Source: Vicinamibacterales bacterium (GTDB taxonomy: Bacteria; Acidobacteriota; Vicinamibacteria; Vicinamibacterales; UBA2999). From it: a stretch of 64,000 bases of DNA. The DNA is taken from NCBI GenBank assembly GCA_041659285.1, contig JBAZYO010000015.1:74414-138413 (forward strand). Direction: 5' to 3'. A program made the position numbers and the translations under genes. Below are positions 1-10,800 of the stretch, piece by piece (the stretch's first letter is position 1; each line of letters begins with the position of its first letter). Below the pieces are notes generated by a model that searched no databases, was not told where the DNA came from, and saw only the letters and a list, made by a program, of their open reading frames with translations.

Positions 1-2
1 GC

Positions 3-446
3 GGCGTGGCGTTGAAGTACCCGCCCATCCCGCGATTTCCGGCGGAGCACTTCGGCATTGCCCGTCTGCGTGACGTCCGCTTCAAGCAGTTCGACGATGG
101 CATCAGGCAGCTGGAGGAAGAGGGCCTGATGCAGGTGCTCTATCCAACGGTGGGGCGTCGCGAGCCGATTCTGGGAACGGTCGGTCCGCTACAACTGGAA
201 GTGCTGAAGGCGCGGCTCGAGAACGAGTACAACGTCGCCTGCGACGTCGATTCGCTCCCGTATACCGCGGCGAGGTGGGTGACGGGGCCGGCCGACAAGA
301 TTGCCGCGATGTCGGCATCGACCTCCGGCACCCGCAGCACCACCGACCGTGACGGCCGCCCGGTGATGCTGTTCGAGTCAGAGTGGGCGCTGGAGTATTG
401 CACGCGCAACAATCCAGACGTCCAGTTCCTGGCCGTCATGCCTTAG
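3..446 (+). CDS. prfC: Peptide chain release factor 3, C-terminal part (cut by window edge)
   Basis: This is the last 147 residues of a translation-factor GTPase whose beginning lies to the left of the window. The visible part matches the C-terminal domain of release factor 3, the GTPase that removes RF1/RF2 from the ribosome after termination. Recognisable stretches are FPAEHFGIARLRD near the start, the PILGTVGPLQLEVLKARL segment in the middle and the YTAARWV stretch after it. The frame is open to the left edge, so the GTP-binding domain cannot be inspected. The gene ends three bases before the stop of the convergent secreted-protein gene. The family assignment is firm; only completeness is unknown. 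Confidence 0.9.
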   Translation, partial: GVALKYPPIPRFPAEHFGIARLRDVRFKQFDDGIRQLEEEGLMQVLYPTVGRREPILGTVGPLQLEVLKARLENEYNVACDVDSLPYTAARWVTGPADKIAAMSASTSGTRSTTDRDGRPVMLFESEWALEYCTRNNPDVQFLAVMP

Positions 447-449
447 CGG

Positions 450-923
450 TCAGGGCGTCGTGATCTCGACCTTGTAGAAGTAACATCCCGAGTCACCCTG
501 GGTGTAAGCGCTGACATACAGCATGAGGGTGCCGGCAAACTCCGTGACCGTCCGAAGCCAGGGCTGCAGGTTGCCTCCGTCATCGTCGTCAACCTGGTCG
601 GCGAACTCGGCTTCACCGTCTTCAGCAGCCGAACCCAGTTGCACCATGCTCAACGAGGCGATCGGGTCGAAGTCGGATGAGAACGTGACCGAGACTCTGC
701 TGCCCCGTGGCGCCCATCCGAGGTTGTGCGAGTTGGTGGTCGTGGACGACACACAGTTGCGGGCGCTGGAGGCCGTCCCCGAGATCGCGGTGGGGAGGAC
801 CGTGGCGACAGCTGCGGCCGGCCGCTTGGGTGCCTTGGGACTTCTCGGCGCGTGCGTCTGCGCGGAGGCAGCGGCGGCGGTGAAGAGGAGAATTACCAGA
901 AGGCCGATGAGGCGTCGCAACAT
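450..923 (-). CDS. Small secreted protein of unknown function
   Basis: The protein has 157 residues and starts with a clear signal peptide: arginines at positions 3-4, a hydrophobic core LIGLLVILLFTAAA, and a likely cleavage after ASA at about residue 21. The mature part has a basic, proline-rich linker followed by a domain of about 110 residues with an acidic run (DQVDDDDGG). Two cysteines (C57 in ARNCV and one near the C-terminus in SGCYFY) could form a disulfide. The C-terminal pattern (FAGTLMLYVSAYTQGDSGCYFYKVEI) resembles the beta-sandwich end of a pre-peptidase or Ig-like domain, but I do not recognise a family. The ATG has an AGGGGG ribosome-binding site a few bases upstream. It is convergent with prfC. 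Confidence 0.7.
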   Translation of the reverse strand: MLRRLIGLLVILLFTAAAASAQTHAPRSPKAPKRPAAAVATVLPTAISGTASSARNCVSSTTTNSHNLGWAPRGSRVSVTFSSDFDPIASLSMVQLGSAAEDGEAEFADQVDDDDGGNLQPWLRTVTEFAGTLMLYVSAYTQGDSGCYFYKVEITTP

Positions 924-1100
924 GGATACCCCCTTGGGGTCGAAGCGGATAAAGGACTCTGAACTTCAAGAATTCATGGAAGGTTCGTGCCAGTCGTCGA
1001 TCGCGCCCTCAGGCCTGATTCGTGGAATTGTCTGAGGTATTGGAGAAAATGCGCCGAAATCGAAGCGAGGGTCGAGGAATTTCCCGCAGCCGCCGCAAAT

Positions 1101-1134
1101 GAAAACGGCCCGGTGGGGAACACCCCACCGGGCC
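1101..1134 (-). terminator. Rho-independent terminator of groESL
   Basis: A perfect 12-bp GC-rich stem (1107-1118 with 1123-1134, loop AACA) lies 45 bases past the groEL stop. Read on the minus strand, the stem is followed by GTTTTC, a short T tract. Placement and structure fit an intrinsic terminator for the leftward groES-groEL transcript. Confidence 0.85.
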
Positions 1135-1151
1135 ACAAAATCACCAATTCC

Positions 1152-1169
1152 CGAGATCGCAAGATCTCG
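1152..1169 (-). other. Second small hairpin after groEL
   Basis: A perfect inverted repeat, CGAGATC-GCAA-GATCTCG, lies between the groEL stop and the terminator hairpin. It has no T tract. It could stabilise the 3' end of the groESL message; that role is inference. Confidence 0.4.
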
Positions 1170-1178
1170 AAATCAGCG

Positions 1179-2810
<1,632 letters not shown>

Positions 2811-2828
2811 GTCAATGAATCTCCGTCG

Positions 2829-3131
2829 TTACTTCTTTTTCCCGCCCTCGATCACCGCCAGGACTTCGTCCTCGCGCATGATGAGGTAATCCTCGCCGTC
2901 GACACGAACTTCCTGGCCTGAGTACTTCCCGAACAGGATGGTGTCGCCTTCCTTGACGTCGAGCGCGATGCGCTTGCCGTCCTTGTCAGCCTTACCAGCG
3001 CCGACAGCCGTCACCTTTCCCTGCTGCGGCTTTTCCTTGGCCGAGTCCGGGATGATGATGCCGCCAACCTTCTGTTCTTCTTCCTCAGTGCGCTGCACGA
3101 GGATGCGGTCGTGGAGCGGTCGTAAAGCCAT
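2829..3131 (-). CDS. groS: Co-chaperonin GroES (10 kDa)
   Basis: GroES caps the GroEL ring during folding. The protein has 100 residues, the usual length, and shows LRPLHDRILVQR at the N-terminus, the mobile-loop region EEQKVGGIIIPDSAKEKPQ, and the YLIMREDEVLAVIE ending. It is the first gene of the leftward groESL operon. A GGAGAG ribosome-binding site precedes the ATG. A TTGACG / TATCAT promoter and a CIRCE-like inverted repeat lie about 75-130 bases upstream, so HrcA-type heat-shock repression is likely. Confidence 0.98.
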   Translation of the reverse strand: MALRPLHDRILVQRTEEEEQKVGGIIIPDSAKEKPQQGKVTAVGAGKADKDGKRIALDVKEGDTILFGKYSGQEVRVDGEDYLIMREDEVLAVIEGGKKK

Positions 3132-3203
3132 GTGTTGCTCTCCGTCTCTAACGTAGCTGGTTATGTGGTGCGTGATGTTTCTGGCAGTCGACCGCTCAGT
3201 CAG

Positions 3204-3230
3204 CTAGCAGTCGATGCGAACGACTGCTAA
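3204..3230 (-). promoter_or_regulatory. CIRCE-like operator (HrcA site) of groESL
   Basis: An 8-bp inverted repeat, TAGCAGTC and GACTGCTA, is separated by exactly 9 bases (3205-3212, 3222-3229). This is the geometry of the CIRCE element, consensus TTAGCACTC-N9-GAGTGCTAA. Both arms carry the same compensating C-to-G change, so symmetry is kept. It starts at the -10 box and would cover the transcription start, the normal position for HrcA repression. hrcA itself is not in the window. Confidence 0.8.
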
Positions 3231-3259
3231 TGATAGCGGAGGGGGCGGGAAGGCGTCAA
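3230..3259 (-). promoter_or_regulatory. Sigma-70-type promoter of groESL
   Basis: On the minus strand TTGACG (3254-3259) is followed after 18 bases by TATCAT (3230-3235). The -10 box abuts the CIRCE-like repeat and the predicted start falls inside it. The leader to groES would be about 90 bases. Confidence 0.65.
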
Positions 3260-3288
3260 GGCGCGGCCTACGGCCGTGTTGGTGCCGC

Positions 3289-4503
3289 CTATGAGGAGTG
3301 GCCGGCTGACCGCGGCTCGTCAGGCGCGGTTGGCCGCTGCCGGTCGCGCGCGTCTGACACCACCCGGAAACTCTGGAACGGGATCAGGCATTCGTGCTTC
3401 TGCAGGAAGTTCATGAAGCGCTTGTAGTCTTCCGGCGGCAGGTTGAAGAGCTGGGCGACCAGGCGGTAACTGCCTTTGGTCTGCTGCAGTCCGCGCAGGA
3501 TGATCTGCCGCACCGTCTCCCGGGTCATGTCGCGAACCATGAACGGCTCGTAGACGACGACCCAGAATGAGGCGCCGCCCTCGGCCATGCTCCGATAGCG
3601 GGCATCAGCCGCTGACTCGGGCGCGGCCTGGGCCGCGGCCGCAGGGGTGACCGGCGGCCGCGGCGTCAGGGGCAGGTTGGCGGCGGTGACCACCTGCCCG
3701 GCACGGATGAGTAAGACGCGTTCGACCACGTTCTTCAACTCGCGCACGTTGCCGGGCCAGTCGTATTGCTCCAGGGCGTGGATGGCGTCCGGGCTCACAT
3801 CGGGCTCGGGCACGCGCGCCAGCCCACTGAGCACGGTCAGGTAGTGCCTGAACAGCAGCGCGATGTCTTCACGCCGCTCGCGAAGAGGCGGCACCACGAG
3901 GTGGACGATGTTCAGGCGGTAATACAGGTCTTCGCGGAATTCTTTCCGGCGCACCTGCTCGAGCAGGTCGCGGTTGGTCGCGGCGATGACTCGCACGTCA
4001 ACAATCGTGCGGGGATGCTCGGAGCCGACCCGTTGAATCTCGCCGTTCTCGAGGAAGCGGAGCAACATGCCCTGCATGCGGAGGCTCATCTCGCCGACTT
4101 CGTCGAGCAGCACCGTGCCGTTGTCGGCTGCCTCGAGGAACCCGCGCCGGTCGCGATCCGCGCCGGTGAAGCTGCCGCGCATGTGGCCGAAGAATTCCGA
4201 TTCCAGCAGGCCTTCCGGCACGCCCGCGCAATTGATCGTGAACATCGGCAACTGGCGCCGCCGGCTGCGCAAGTGGATTCGGCGCGCAAGCACTTCCTTG
4301 CCTGAGCCGCTTTCGCCAGTGATGAGGACCTTCGAGTCACTGGCCGCAACGGCATCAGCGTCCTCCAGCACGGCCTGGATGGCCGGGCTGGAGCCTAAGA
4401 ACGTTGGGGGGGATTCCAAACGTCTGCCCTTGTCCCTAGTGTCGTCCTGTATAGGCCACAGGGCGACACTATAGCGGAGCTGGCGGCGGACGAGGCCCTT
4501 CAA
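3289..4503 (-). CDS. Sigma-54 activator without a sensor domain
   Basis: The 404-residue protein is a bacterial enhancer-binding AAA+ ATPase, the type that opens RNA polymerase-sigma-54 complexes. It shows Walker A GESGSGKE, the sigma-54-contacting loop as GSFTGA instead of the usual GAFTGA, Walker B GTVLLDEVGEM, the arginine-rich FREDLYYRLN segment, and the WPGNVREL box. The C-terminus (about residues 330-385) has a Fis-like pattern, TKGSYRLVAQLF then YKRF, probably a DNA-binding helix-turn-helix. Only about 35 residues precede the ATPase domain, so there is no receiver, GAF or PAS sensor. The start is uncertain: TTG at 4503 keeps the whole frame, while TTG at 4419 has a better-placed AAGGG site. 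Its targets are unknown. Confidence 0.85.
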   Translation of the reverse strand: MKGLVRRQLRYSVALWPIQDDTRDKGRRLESPPTFLGSSPAIQAVLEDADAVAASDSKVLITGESGSGKEVLARRIHLRSRRRQLPMFTINCAGVPEGLLESEFFGHMRGSFTGADRDRRGFLEAADNGTVLLDEVGEMSLRMQGMLLRFLENGEIQRVGSEHPRTIVDVRVIAATNRDLLEQVRRKEFREDLYYRLNIVHLVVPPLRERREDIALLFRHYLTVLSGLARVPEPDVSPDAIHALEQYDWPGNVRELKNVVERVLLIRAGQVVTAANLPLTPRPPVTPAAAAQAAPESAADARYRSMAEGGASFWVVVYEPFMVRDMTRETVRQIILRGLQQTKGSYRLVAQLFNLPPEDYKRFMNFLQKHECLIPFQSFRVVSDARDRQRPTAPDEPRSAGHSS

Positions 4504-4612
4504 TCCTTAGAGATTTCTTAGTTTCGCGGAATCTTGCACAGAGATATCGCTTGCGCGGTCATTCCTCACGTGCCATGGGTGACAAACCATGTAAATTCAC
4601 CTCGAATCGCTC

Positions 4613-4795
4613 CTATTTGGCATCTTTGTGCGGGAGGCCCTGTCGCAAGAGCCACGCGAGCATCAGCAGGCCCGCGCCGGCGATGAGCCCTTCCGGCTGG
4701 GCATCGAGCGGGCGCGCCAGCGTCCCCCCGGCCGGTGAGGCCAGCGCGCCCACGGCGCCGGCGATGGTAAGCGAGAAGACGATTGCCAGCTTCAT
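4613..4795 (-). CDS. Secreted mini-protein with PEP-CTERM-like tail
   Basis: This 60-residue protein starts at ATG 4795, chosen over an in-frame ATG at 4843 because AGGGAG sits 8 bases before it and a signal peptide (MKLAIVFSLTIAGAVGALA) follows at once. The rest is a short linker and a second hydrophobic helix, GLIAGAGLLMLAWLL, preceded by QPEG and followed by a basic end (RQGLPHK). Signal peptide, Pro-Glu motif, membrane helix and basic tail is the layout of exosortase PEP-CTERM substrates, but the motif reads PEG instead of PEP, and there is almost no mature domain. It may simply be a small two-helix membrane protein. The exosortase-associated genes near 41-64 kb make the first reading worth testing. 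Confidence 0.55.
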   Translation of the reverse strand: MKLAIVFSLTIAGAVGALASPAGGTLARPLDAQPEGLIAGAGLLMLAWLLRQGLPHKDAK

Positions 4796-4826
4796 GACGG
4801 CCGCTCCCTTGTGATGACGGCGAGGC

Positions 4827-4846
4827 GGCATGTGCGCCCACATGCC
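4827..4846 (-). other. Perfect hairpin between giant gene and mini-protein gene
   Basis: GGCATGTG-CGCC-CACATGCC is an 8-bp perfect inverted repeat lying 26 bases past the stop of the giant gene and 30 bases before the mini-protein start. There is no T tract, so it is not a clear terminator. It may be a processing or attenuation hairpin. Confidence 0.35.
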
Positions 4847-4872
4847 CGCCCCACCGTGTCTGCCCCGAACCC

Positions 4873-7800
4873 CTACTGCTCCCGCATCGTCGGTGCCTTC
4901 CGATCGCGCACCGGAACGCGAGCTTCCCGAATCGTCACCCGCCCGTCGTGGCCGATGCTGTGAGTGAACGTCGTGGTCCTCCAGTCCGCCCCGTTGCCGG
5001 TGATTGCGAACTGCACCGGGGTGGTCGGGCCCGCGCTCCGCGTCGATAGCGCATCGCGCGGCGCCACCACGCCCGCGGGCAGGCCGATCGTGGTCGTCGC
5101 GCTCCAGTCGCCGGCTCCGGTCACGATGACCGGGTAGTGCTCGGTGTCGGCGCCGCGCTCGATGTACGCCGGTTCCACAATGGTCACGCCGGCGCCTTCA
5201 ACCGCGGTGGCCAGGGCCGCGACCCTTGTCCCATTCGCCAGGCGGATCTGGTGGAGCAGGACCTGTGGGCTTGGCGCGTTGGCGTCGGCCGCCGACACGG
5301 CGCCATAGGTGTAGCGAACGTCCTCGCCGGCCCAGGGTTCGACGGCGTCATCGGTCCGCGCTACCACCAGGTAACCCGCGGTGGATGCGTCGGGCAGCCG
5401 TGGCACGATGATGCGCACGTCGCCGTTGGCGTCGGTGGTGCCGATGGCGCGATAGCTTCCGGCGCCCATGACCTGGCACGCGTCGCTGGCCCCGGTGGAC
5501 TGACCGGCGGCTTCGAACACGCGGGCCCAGGCTGACGCCGAGCCAGGCACCGCACTCGGGCACGCGCCGGCCGCGGAGTAGACGCGGACTTCCGCGTTGG
5601 CGATCGGCGCCGCCGTCACGGTCGGCGCGGCGCTGGTGTCCTGCACCTCGTGCACGAGCATCCTCACGTCCAGTGCGATCGAAGGCGTGATGGTGAGCGC
5701 CAGTTCATTCGAGGTGGCGGCCATGAAACTGCCGGCCCCTTCGTATTCCGCGGTGATGGCGTGCGAGCCCACCGCGAGGTCGGTCGTGGTGAACGTCACC
5801 TCGCCGTGCGAGGCGTGGTTCATCACGCGCGAGCCGAGGATCGTGTCGCCGGCCTTGAACGTCACGGTGCCGCCTGGCAGACCGTGGCCGGGGTCTTCGC
5901 TGGCCACCGTGGCGGTCAGCGTGACCGGGACGCCGAAGAGCGACGGCGTGCTGCTGGCCGCCACCCGCACGCGCGTGGCGGTGGGCGGCCGGCGGTCGAA
6001 CATCGGCACCGTGGAGGTGCGGATGCGGGTCTCACCCTTGTGCTTGATGGTGTAGGTGATCTTCGTGCTGGTCCAGTCGCTGCCGATGTCGGTCAGCGTG
6101 AACTGCAGCGCGTCGATGTTGTCCTGGACGAGTGCGGCCAGTTCCGGGTAGTCGGCGACGAAGCCGGCCGGCGGTTCCACGGCGGTCGTCACGCCCCAGT
6201 CGCCTTCGGCGACGAGCACGAACGGGTAGAGCTCCTGGTCGGAGGTCCACTCGAGGTACTCGGGCTCGACGATGGCGAGATAGCTGCCGTATTCCTCGAG
6301 CGACTTGCCGGGCACGCGCTTGCCGTTGAAGAGGCGGATTTCATGCAGTTTCACGCGCCTGACGGCGTCGGCGGAAACGGTCGGTACCGTGTAGGCCGCG
6401 TAGATGGCGTCGCCCGCAGTGGGCGTCGTGGTGGCGTTGAAGGCCACCGATCGGCCGATGACTACGTATTTCCGGCGCTCGACATCGTCGTCATCCGTCG
6501 TGATGGTGGTCGGCGGCACGATGATCGCGACGTTGCCGGCTGCGTCGGTCACGCCTTCGGCACGGTAACTGCCGACGGTCAGGACCGGGCATCCGTCGTC
6601 GGTCCCGCCAGGTCCGTCGAGGCCGTCAAACACCACGCCCCACTTCTTCGGATTAGCCGAGACGACGCTGCCGTTGGTGCACAGATCGCGCCTCGTGTAG
6701 ACGCGGACGATCGCGTTGGCGACGGGCACGACACCGACCTTCGGCCGGCTGGTGCCGTCCTGCAAGGCATGAATGCTGAAGTTGACGTTCAGGGTCGCCG
6801 ACGGAGCAATCGCCTGGGTGATCGCCGGCGAGCCGCTGGGGAGGTAGTTCGTCGTGCCGGCATAGACGGCAGTGATCGAGTGGCTGCCGACGGCGAGTGT
6901 CGAGGTTGTCAAGGTGGCGACACCGCTGGCATTCAGCAGGCCGGAGCCGATGACCGTCGCGCCATCCATGAACGTCACCGTTCCGGTCGCCACGCCGCCC
7001 GACGGGGCCACGGTCGCGACCGTCGCGGTGAACGTCAGCGGAACTCTGAAGAGCGACGTAAGGTTGCTCGACGCGACGGTCGTCGCCGTGACGCCCGGGG
7101 CCACCGTGATGGTGAAGGTCTGCGGCGCGCTGCGGTCAGACCCGCCATTCGCGACGCCCCCGTTATCCTGTGCGAATACCGTCACCGTCGCCACGCCGGT
7201 CATGTACGGCGCCGGGGTGTAGGTCAGTGTTCCGGCGCCATCAACCGCCGGCTGACCGGCGAAGAGGGCAGTGTTGGTGTTGGTGAGGCTAAAGCTCAGC
7301 GCCTGGCCGCTCTCATTCGACGGACCGGTGCTGAGCGCAGTCGCCCAGCCTGGCACGGTCTGGAGACCAGCGTTCACCCACGCCGCCTGGTTGGCGCCCT
7401 TGGTAAAGCTCGGCGCGTCATTCACGGCCGTGAGGTGGATCATGAACGTCTGGGCGGCGCTGGTGTCGGCGCCGCCGTTCAGCACGCCGCCGTCGTCGTG
7501 CAGTTGCACGGTCACCGTCGCCGAGCCGTTGGCGTTGGCCGCGGCCGTGTAGGTCAGCGTCCCGGCGGCGCTCACCGAGGGCTGGACCGAGAACAACGCG
7601 TTGTTGCTGTTGGTGACGATGAAGTTCATCGTCTGGCCGGCTTCATCCGCCGGGCCGGCGCTGATGCCCGTGGCCCAGTTGGCCACCGTCGCCGCCGCGC
7701 TGTCTTCGAGCACGGTTTGGTCGGTGCCCTTGGTGAAGGACGGGGCGTCATTGACCAGGTTGAGCGTGATCGCGAACGTTTGCGGTGCGCTCGTGTTGGC

Positions 7801-10800
7801 GCCGCCAGTGGCGATGCCGCCGTTGTCGCTGAGCGACACCGTGACGGTGGCCACGCCCACGGCGTTGGGCGCCGGGTCGTAGGTGAGCGTGCCGTTGGCG
7901 CTGACCGCCGGCTGAACCACGAACAGCGCGTTGTTGTCGTTGCCGACGTTAAAGGTCAGCACCTGGCCCGCTTCATCGGCGGGGCCGGCGCTGATGGCGG
8001 CGGCCCACCCGGCGACGGTCTGCGCGCCGGTGTCCTCGAACAGCGTCTGGTCGGCGCCCTTGGTGAAGCTGGGCGCGTCGTTCACCCCGGTCACACTGAT
8101 GGTGAACGTCTGTGCGGCGCTCGTATCCAGGCCGCCATTCAAGGTGCCGCCATCGTCGCGCAGCTGCACCGTGACCGTGGCCAACCCGTTGGCGTCGGCG
8201 GCCGGTGTGTAGGTCAACACCCCGCCGGCGCTTACCGCGGGTTGCACGGCGAACAGCGCGGTGTTGGTGTTGGTGACCACGAACGCCATGGTCTGGCCGC
8301 TCTCATTGGCCGGCCCGGCGTTCATCGCCGAGCCGAGTCCGTTCACGGTCTGCGGACCGGCATCTTCCGGCACCGTCTGGTCCGAATTCAGCTGGAAGCT
8401 CGGCACATCGTTCACCGGCACCACCGTCATAGCGACCGTGCCGGTGGCGCTGCCGCCGTGGCCGTCGCTGATGGTGTAGGTGAAGCTGTCGCTGCCGAAG
8501 TAGTTGGCGGCCGGCGTGTAGCTGACCGCCATGCCGCCGACGATCGCGACGCTGCCGTTGGCGCCCTGCGTCACGCCGGTGACGGTGAGCGTCTGGCCGG
8601 CATCCGGATCGGAGTCGTTCGACAGCACCGTAAGAGTGCTGGCGCCGCTGTCTTCGAGCACGGTGGTGCTGTCGTTGCCGGCGACCGGCACGCAGTCAAC
8701 CACGATCGTGGCGGTCGCGGTGTCGAACTCCGTCGGGCTCTTGTGCAGTTCATACGTGAAGCTCGCCGTTCCGCAGAAACCCGCGGCCGGGGTGAACACG
8801 AAGGCGCCGGACGGTGCGAGAGCCACGGTTCCGCCGACGGGCGTGCCGTAGAGCACGGCGCTCAGGCTGGTGGGGCCGAGGTCGTTGGAGAGGACGCCGG
8901 CCGCCGGCACGATCAGCGCGGTCTCGTAGTTGGCGAGATACGGGCCGTCATTGAGCGCGAACAGGTCGTTGCCCGGGGTGGCCTCCATGCCCAGGTTCCA
9001 GTGACTGGCATGCGTGGTCAGGACGGTCAGCTTCACCTTGGTGCCGTTCGACCGCTCGCTCACGCACGGATCCAGGTTCGCGGCCGGGATCGAGGTGGCT
9101 CCCAGGCAATTGGGCACGCGGACGTTGTTGCGGAAGATTTCGAACGTCTGCGCGGTCTGGCCCGCCGGAATCAGCGACATGTCGATCTCGAAGGTGAAGA
9201 CGAGCGGGTTGGCCGTGGTGGCCGTGACCTCGGCGCCGGCCGGATCGGTCACCGTGATGTTCACCTGCTGGTTGAGGAACGTGTAGCCGGACGGCGACTG
9301 CGAGTCGGCGATCACGCCCTGGGCGATCGCCACGGTGGCGGCGGTGGTCGTCGTCACCGCGGTATTCAGCGGATCGCCGGCGCTGACGCCAGTGCCGGTT
9401 GACACCGTGCCGCTGGCGACCGCCTGCGTGATCGCCTTGATGGCCACGGTCAGCGTGACCGTCTTCGGCGTCAGGCTGACCGCGTTGAAGTGGTCAACCG
9501 CGGCGTAGGTGAACGAGTCGGTGCCGAGGAAGTCCGCGTTCGGCACGTAGCTGAAGGACCCATCCGTATTCAGCGCCAAGGTGCCGTTCGACACGCCACT
9601 CACGAGCTGCACGTGCATCGGTGCGGTGTCTTCGACTTCGACGTCATGGTCGTTGGCCAGCACGCCGGGCGCCGGCACGTCGAGCGGCTGGTTCAACATG
9701 GCGTTGAACGCATCGGCCTCGGTGATCGGCGGATCATTCACCTGGTTGACCAGGATCTGGACCGTGGCGATGGTGCCGTTGTCGATGCCGTCGTACGGCC
9801 GGTAGGTGAAGACGTCCGGCCCGGCGTAGTTGGACGCCGGCGTGTAGTTGAAGGCGCCATTTGCGCCCAGGGTCAGCATGCCGTGAGCGGGCAGTGTCAC
9901 CAGGACCGCCGTCAGCGCGTTGTTCTCGGCGTCGGTGTCGTTGTTCAGGATGCCCGGTGCCGGCACGACCAGCGTGGTGTCTTCGTTCACGGCGAAGAAG
10001 TCGCCGAAGCCGACCGGCGGCACGTTGCCGTCGCGCACGTCGATGGTGACGGCGGCGCTCGCGGTCAGCATGCCGTCGCTGACGACGTAGGTGAACGCGT
10101 CAGGTCCGAAGTAGTTGGCGACCGGCGTGTAGTTGACCGATCCGTCGGCATTGACGACCGCCGTGCCATGGGCGGGCACGGTCACGGCCACGACCCGCAG
10201 CGTATCGGCCGCGTCGGCGTCGGTGTCGTTGGCGGTCAAGCTGCCAGGCCCGGTCGGCGGGAACGTGTAGATGCCGTTCTTGGCCACCGCCACCGAATCC
10301 GGCATGGCCACCGGGGCGCTGCTGGTGCTGATGATGATGTCTTCGAGAATCGGCGTGTTGATCGGATGGCTCGAGGCCATGTCGGCGCGGTACTGGATGT
10401 AGCGCGCGTTCAGGTTCAGCGGGCCGGGCCCGGCGACCGGGACGAACGCGCTCCACGTGCCGTCAGGCGTCGGCGAGTTGCCGGTGCGCACGCTGATGGC
10501 GAGGCTGGTGCCGGCGTCGGCCTGCGCGGTCCACTGGATGCTCTTCCAGTCAACCGCCGACGAGGCGTCGAACACGCGCGACTCGAACGCGCCGGGGCTC
10601 GCGCTTGGTGACAGGCGCATCCAATCGACGAACACGATGCCGCCGTACGGGTTGAAGTCGCTCGCCGCGACCGGGCGCATCGGCCCGGCCAGGGTCACGG
10701 GGTGGCTCACCGCGAGCACGCCGTCAACGTAGTAATCGACGCTGGTCGGGTTCCAGTCGATGCGGTAGCGATGGAATTCGCCGAGCGGTCCCACGCCGAT

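Noticed and set aside
5650..9402. 1,250-codon plus-strand open frame across the first giant gene
   Set aside because: Antisense shadow of repeats; translated sequence is Arg/Gly/His-rich and low in complexity.
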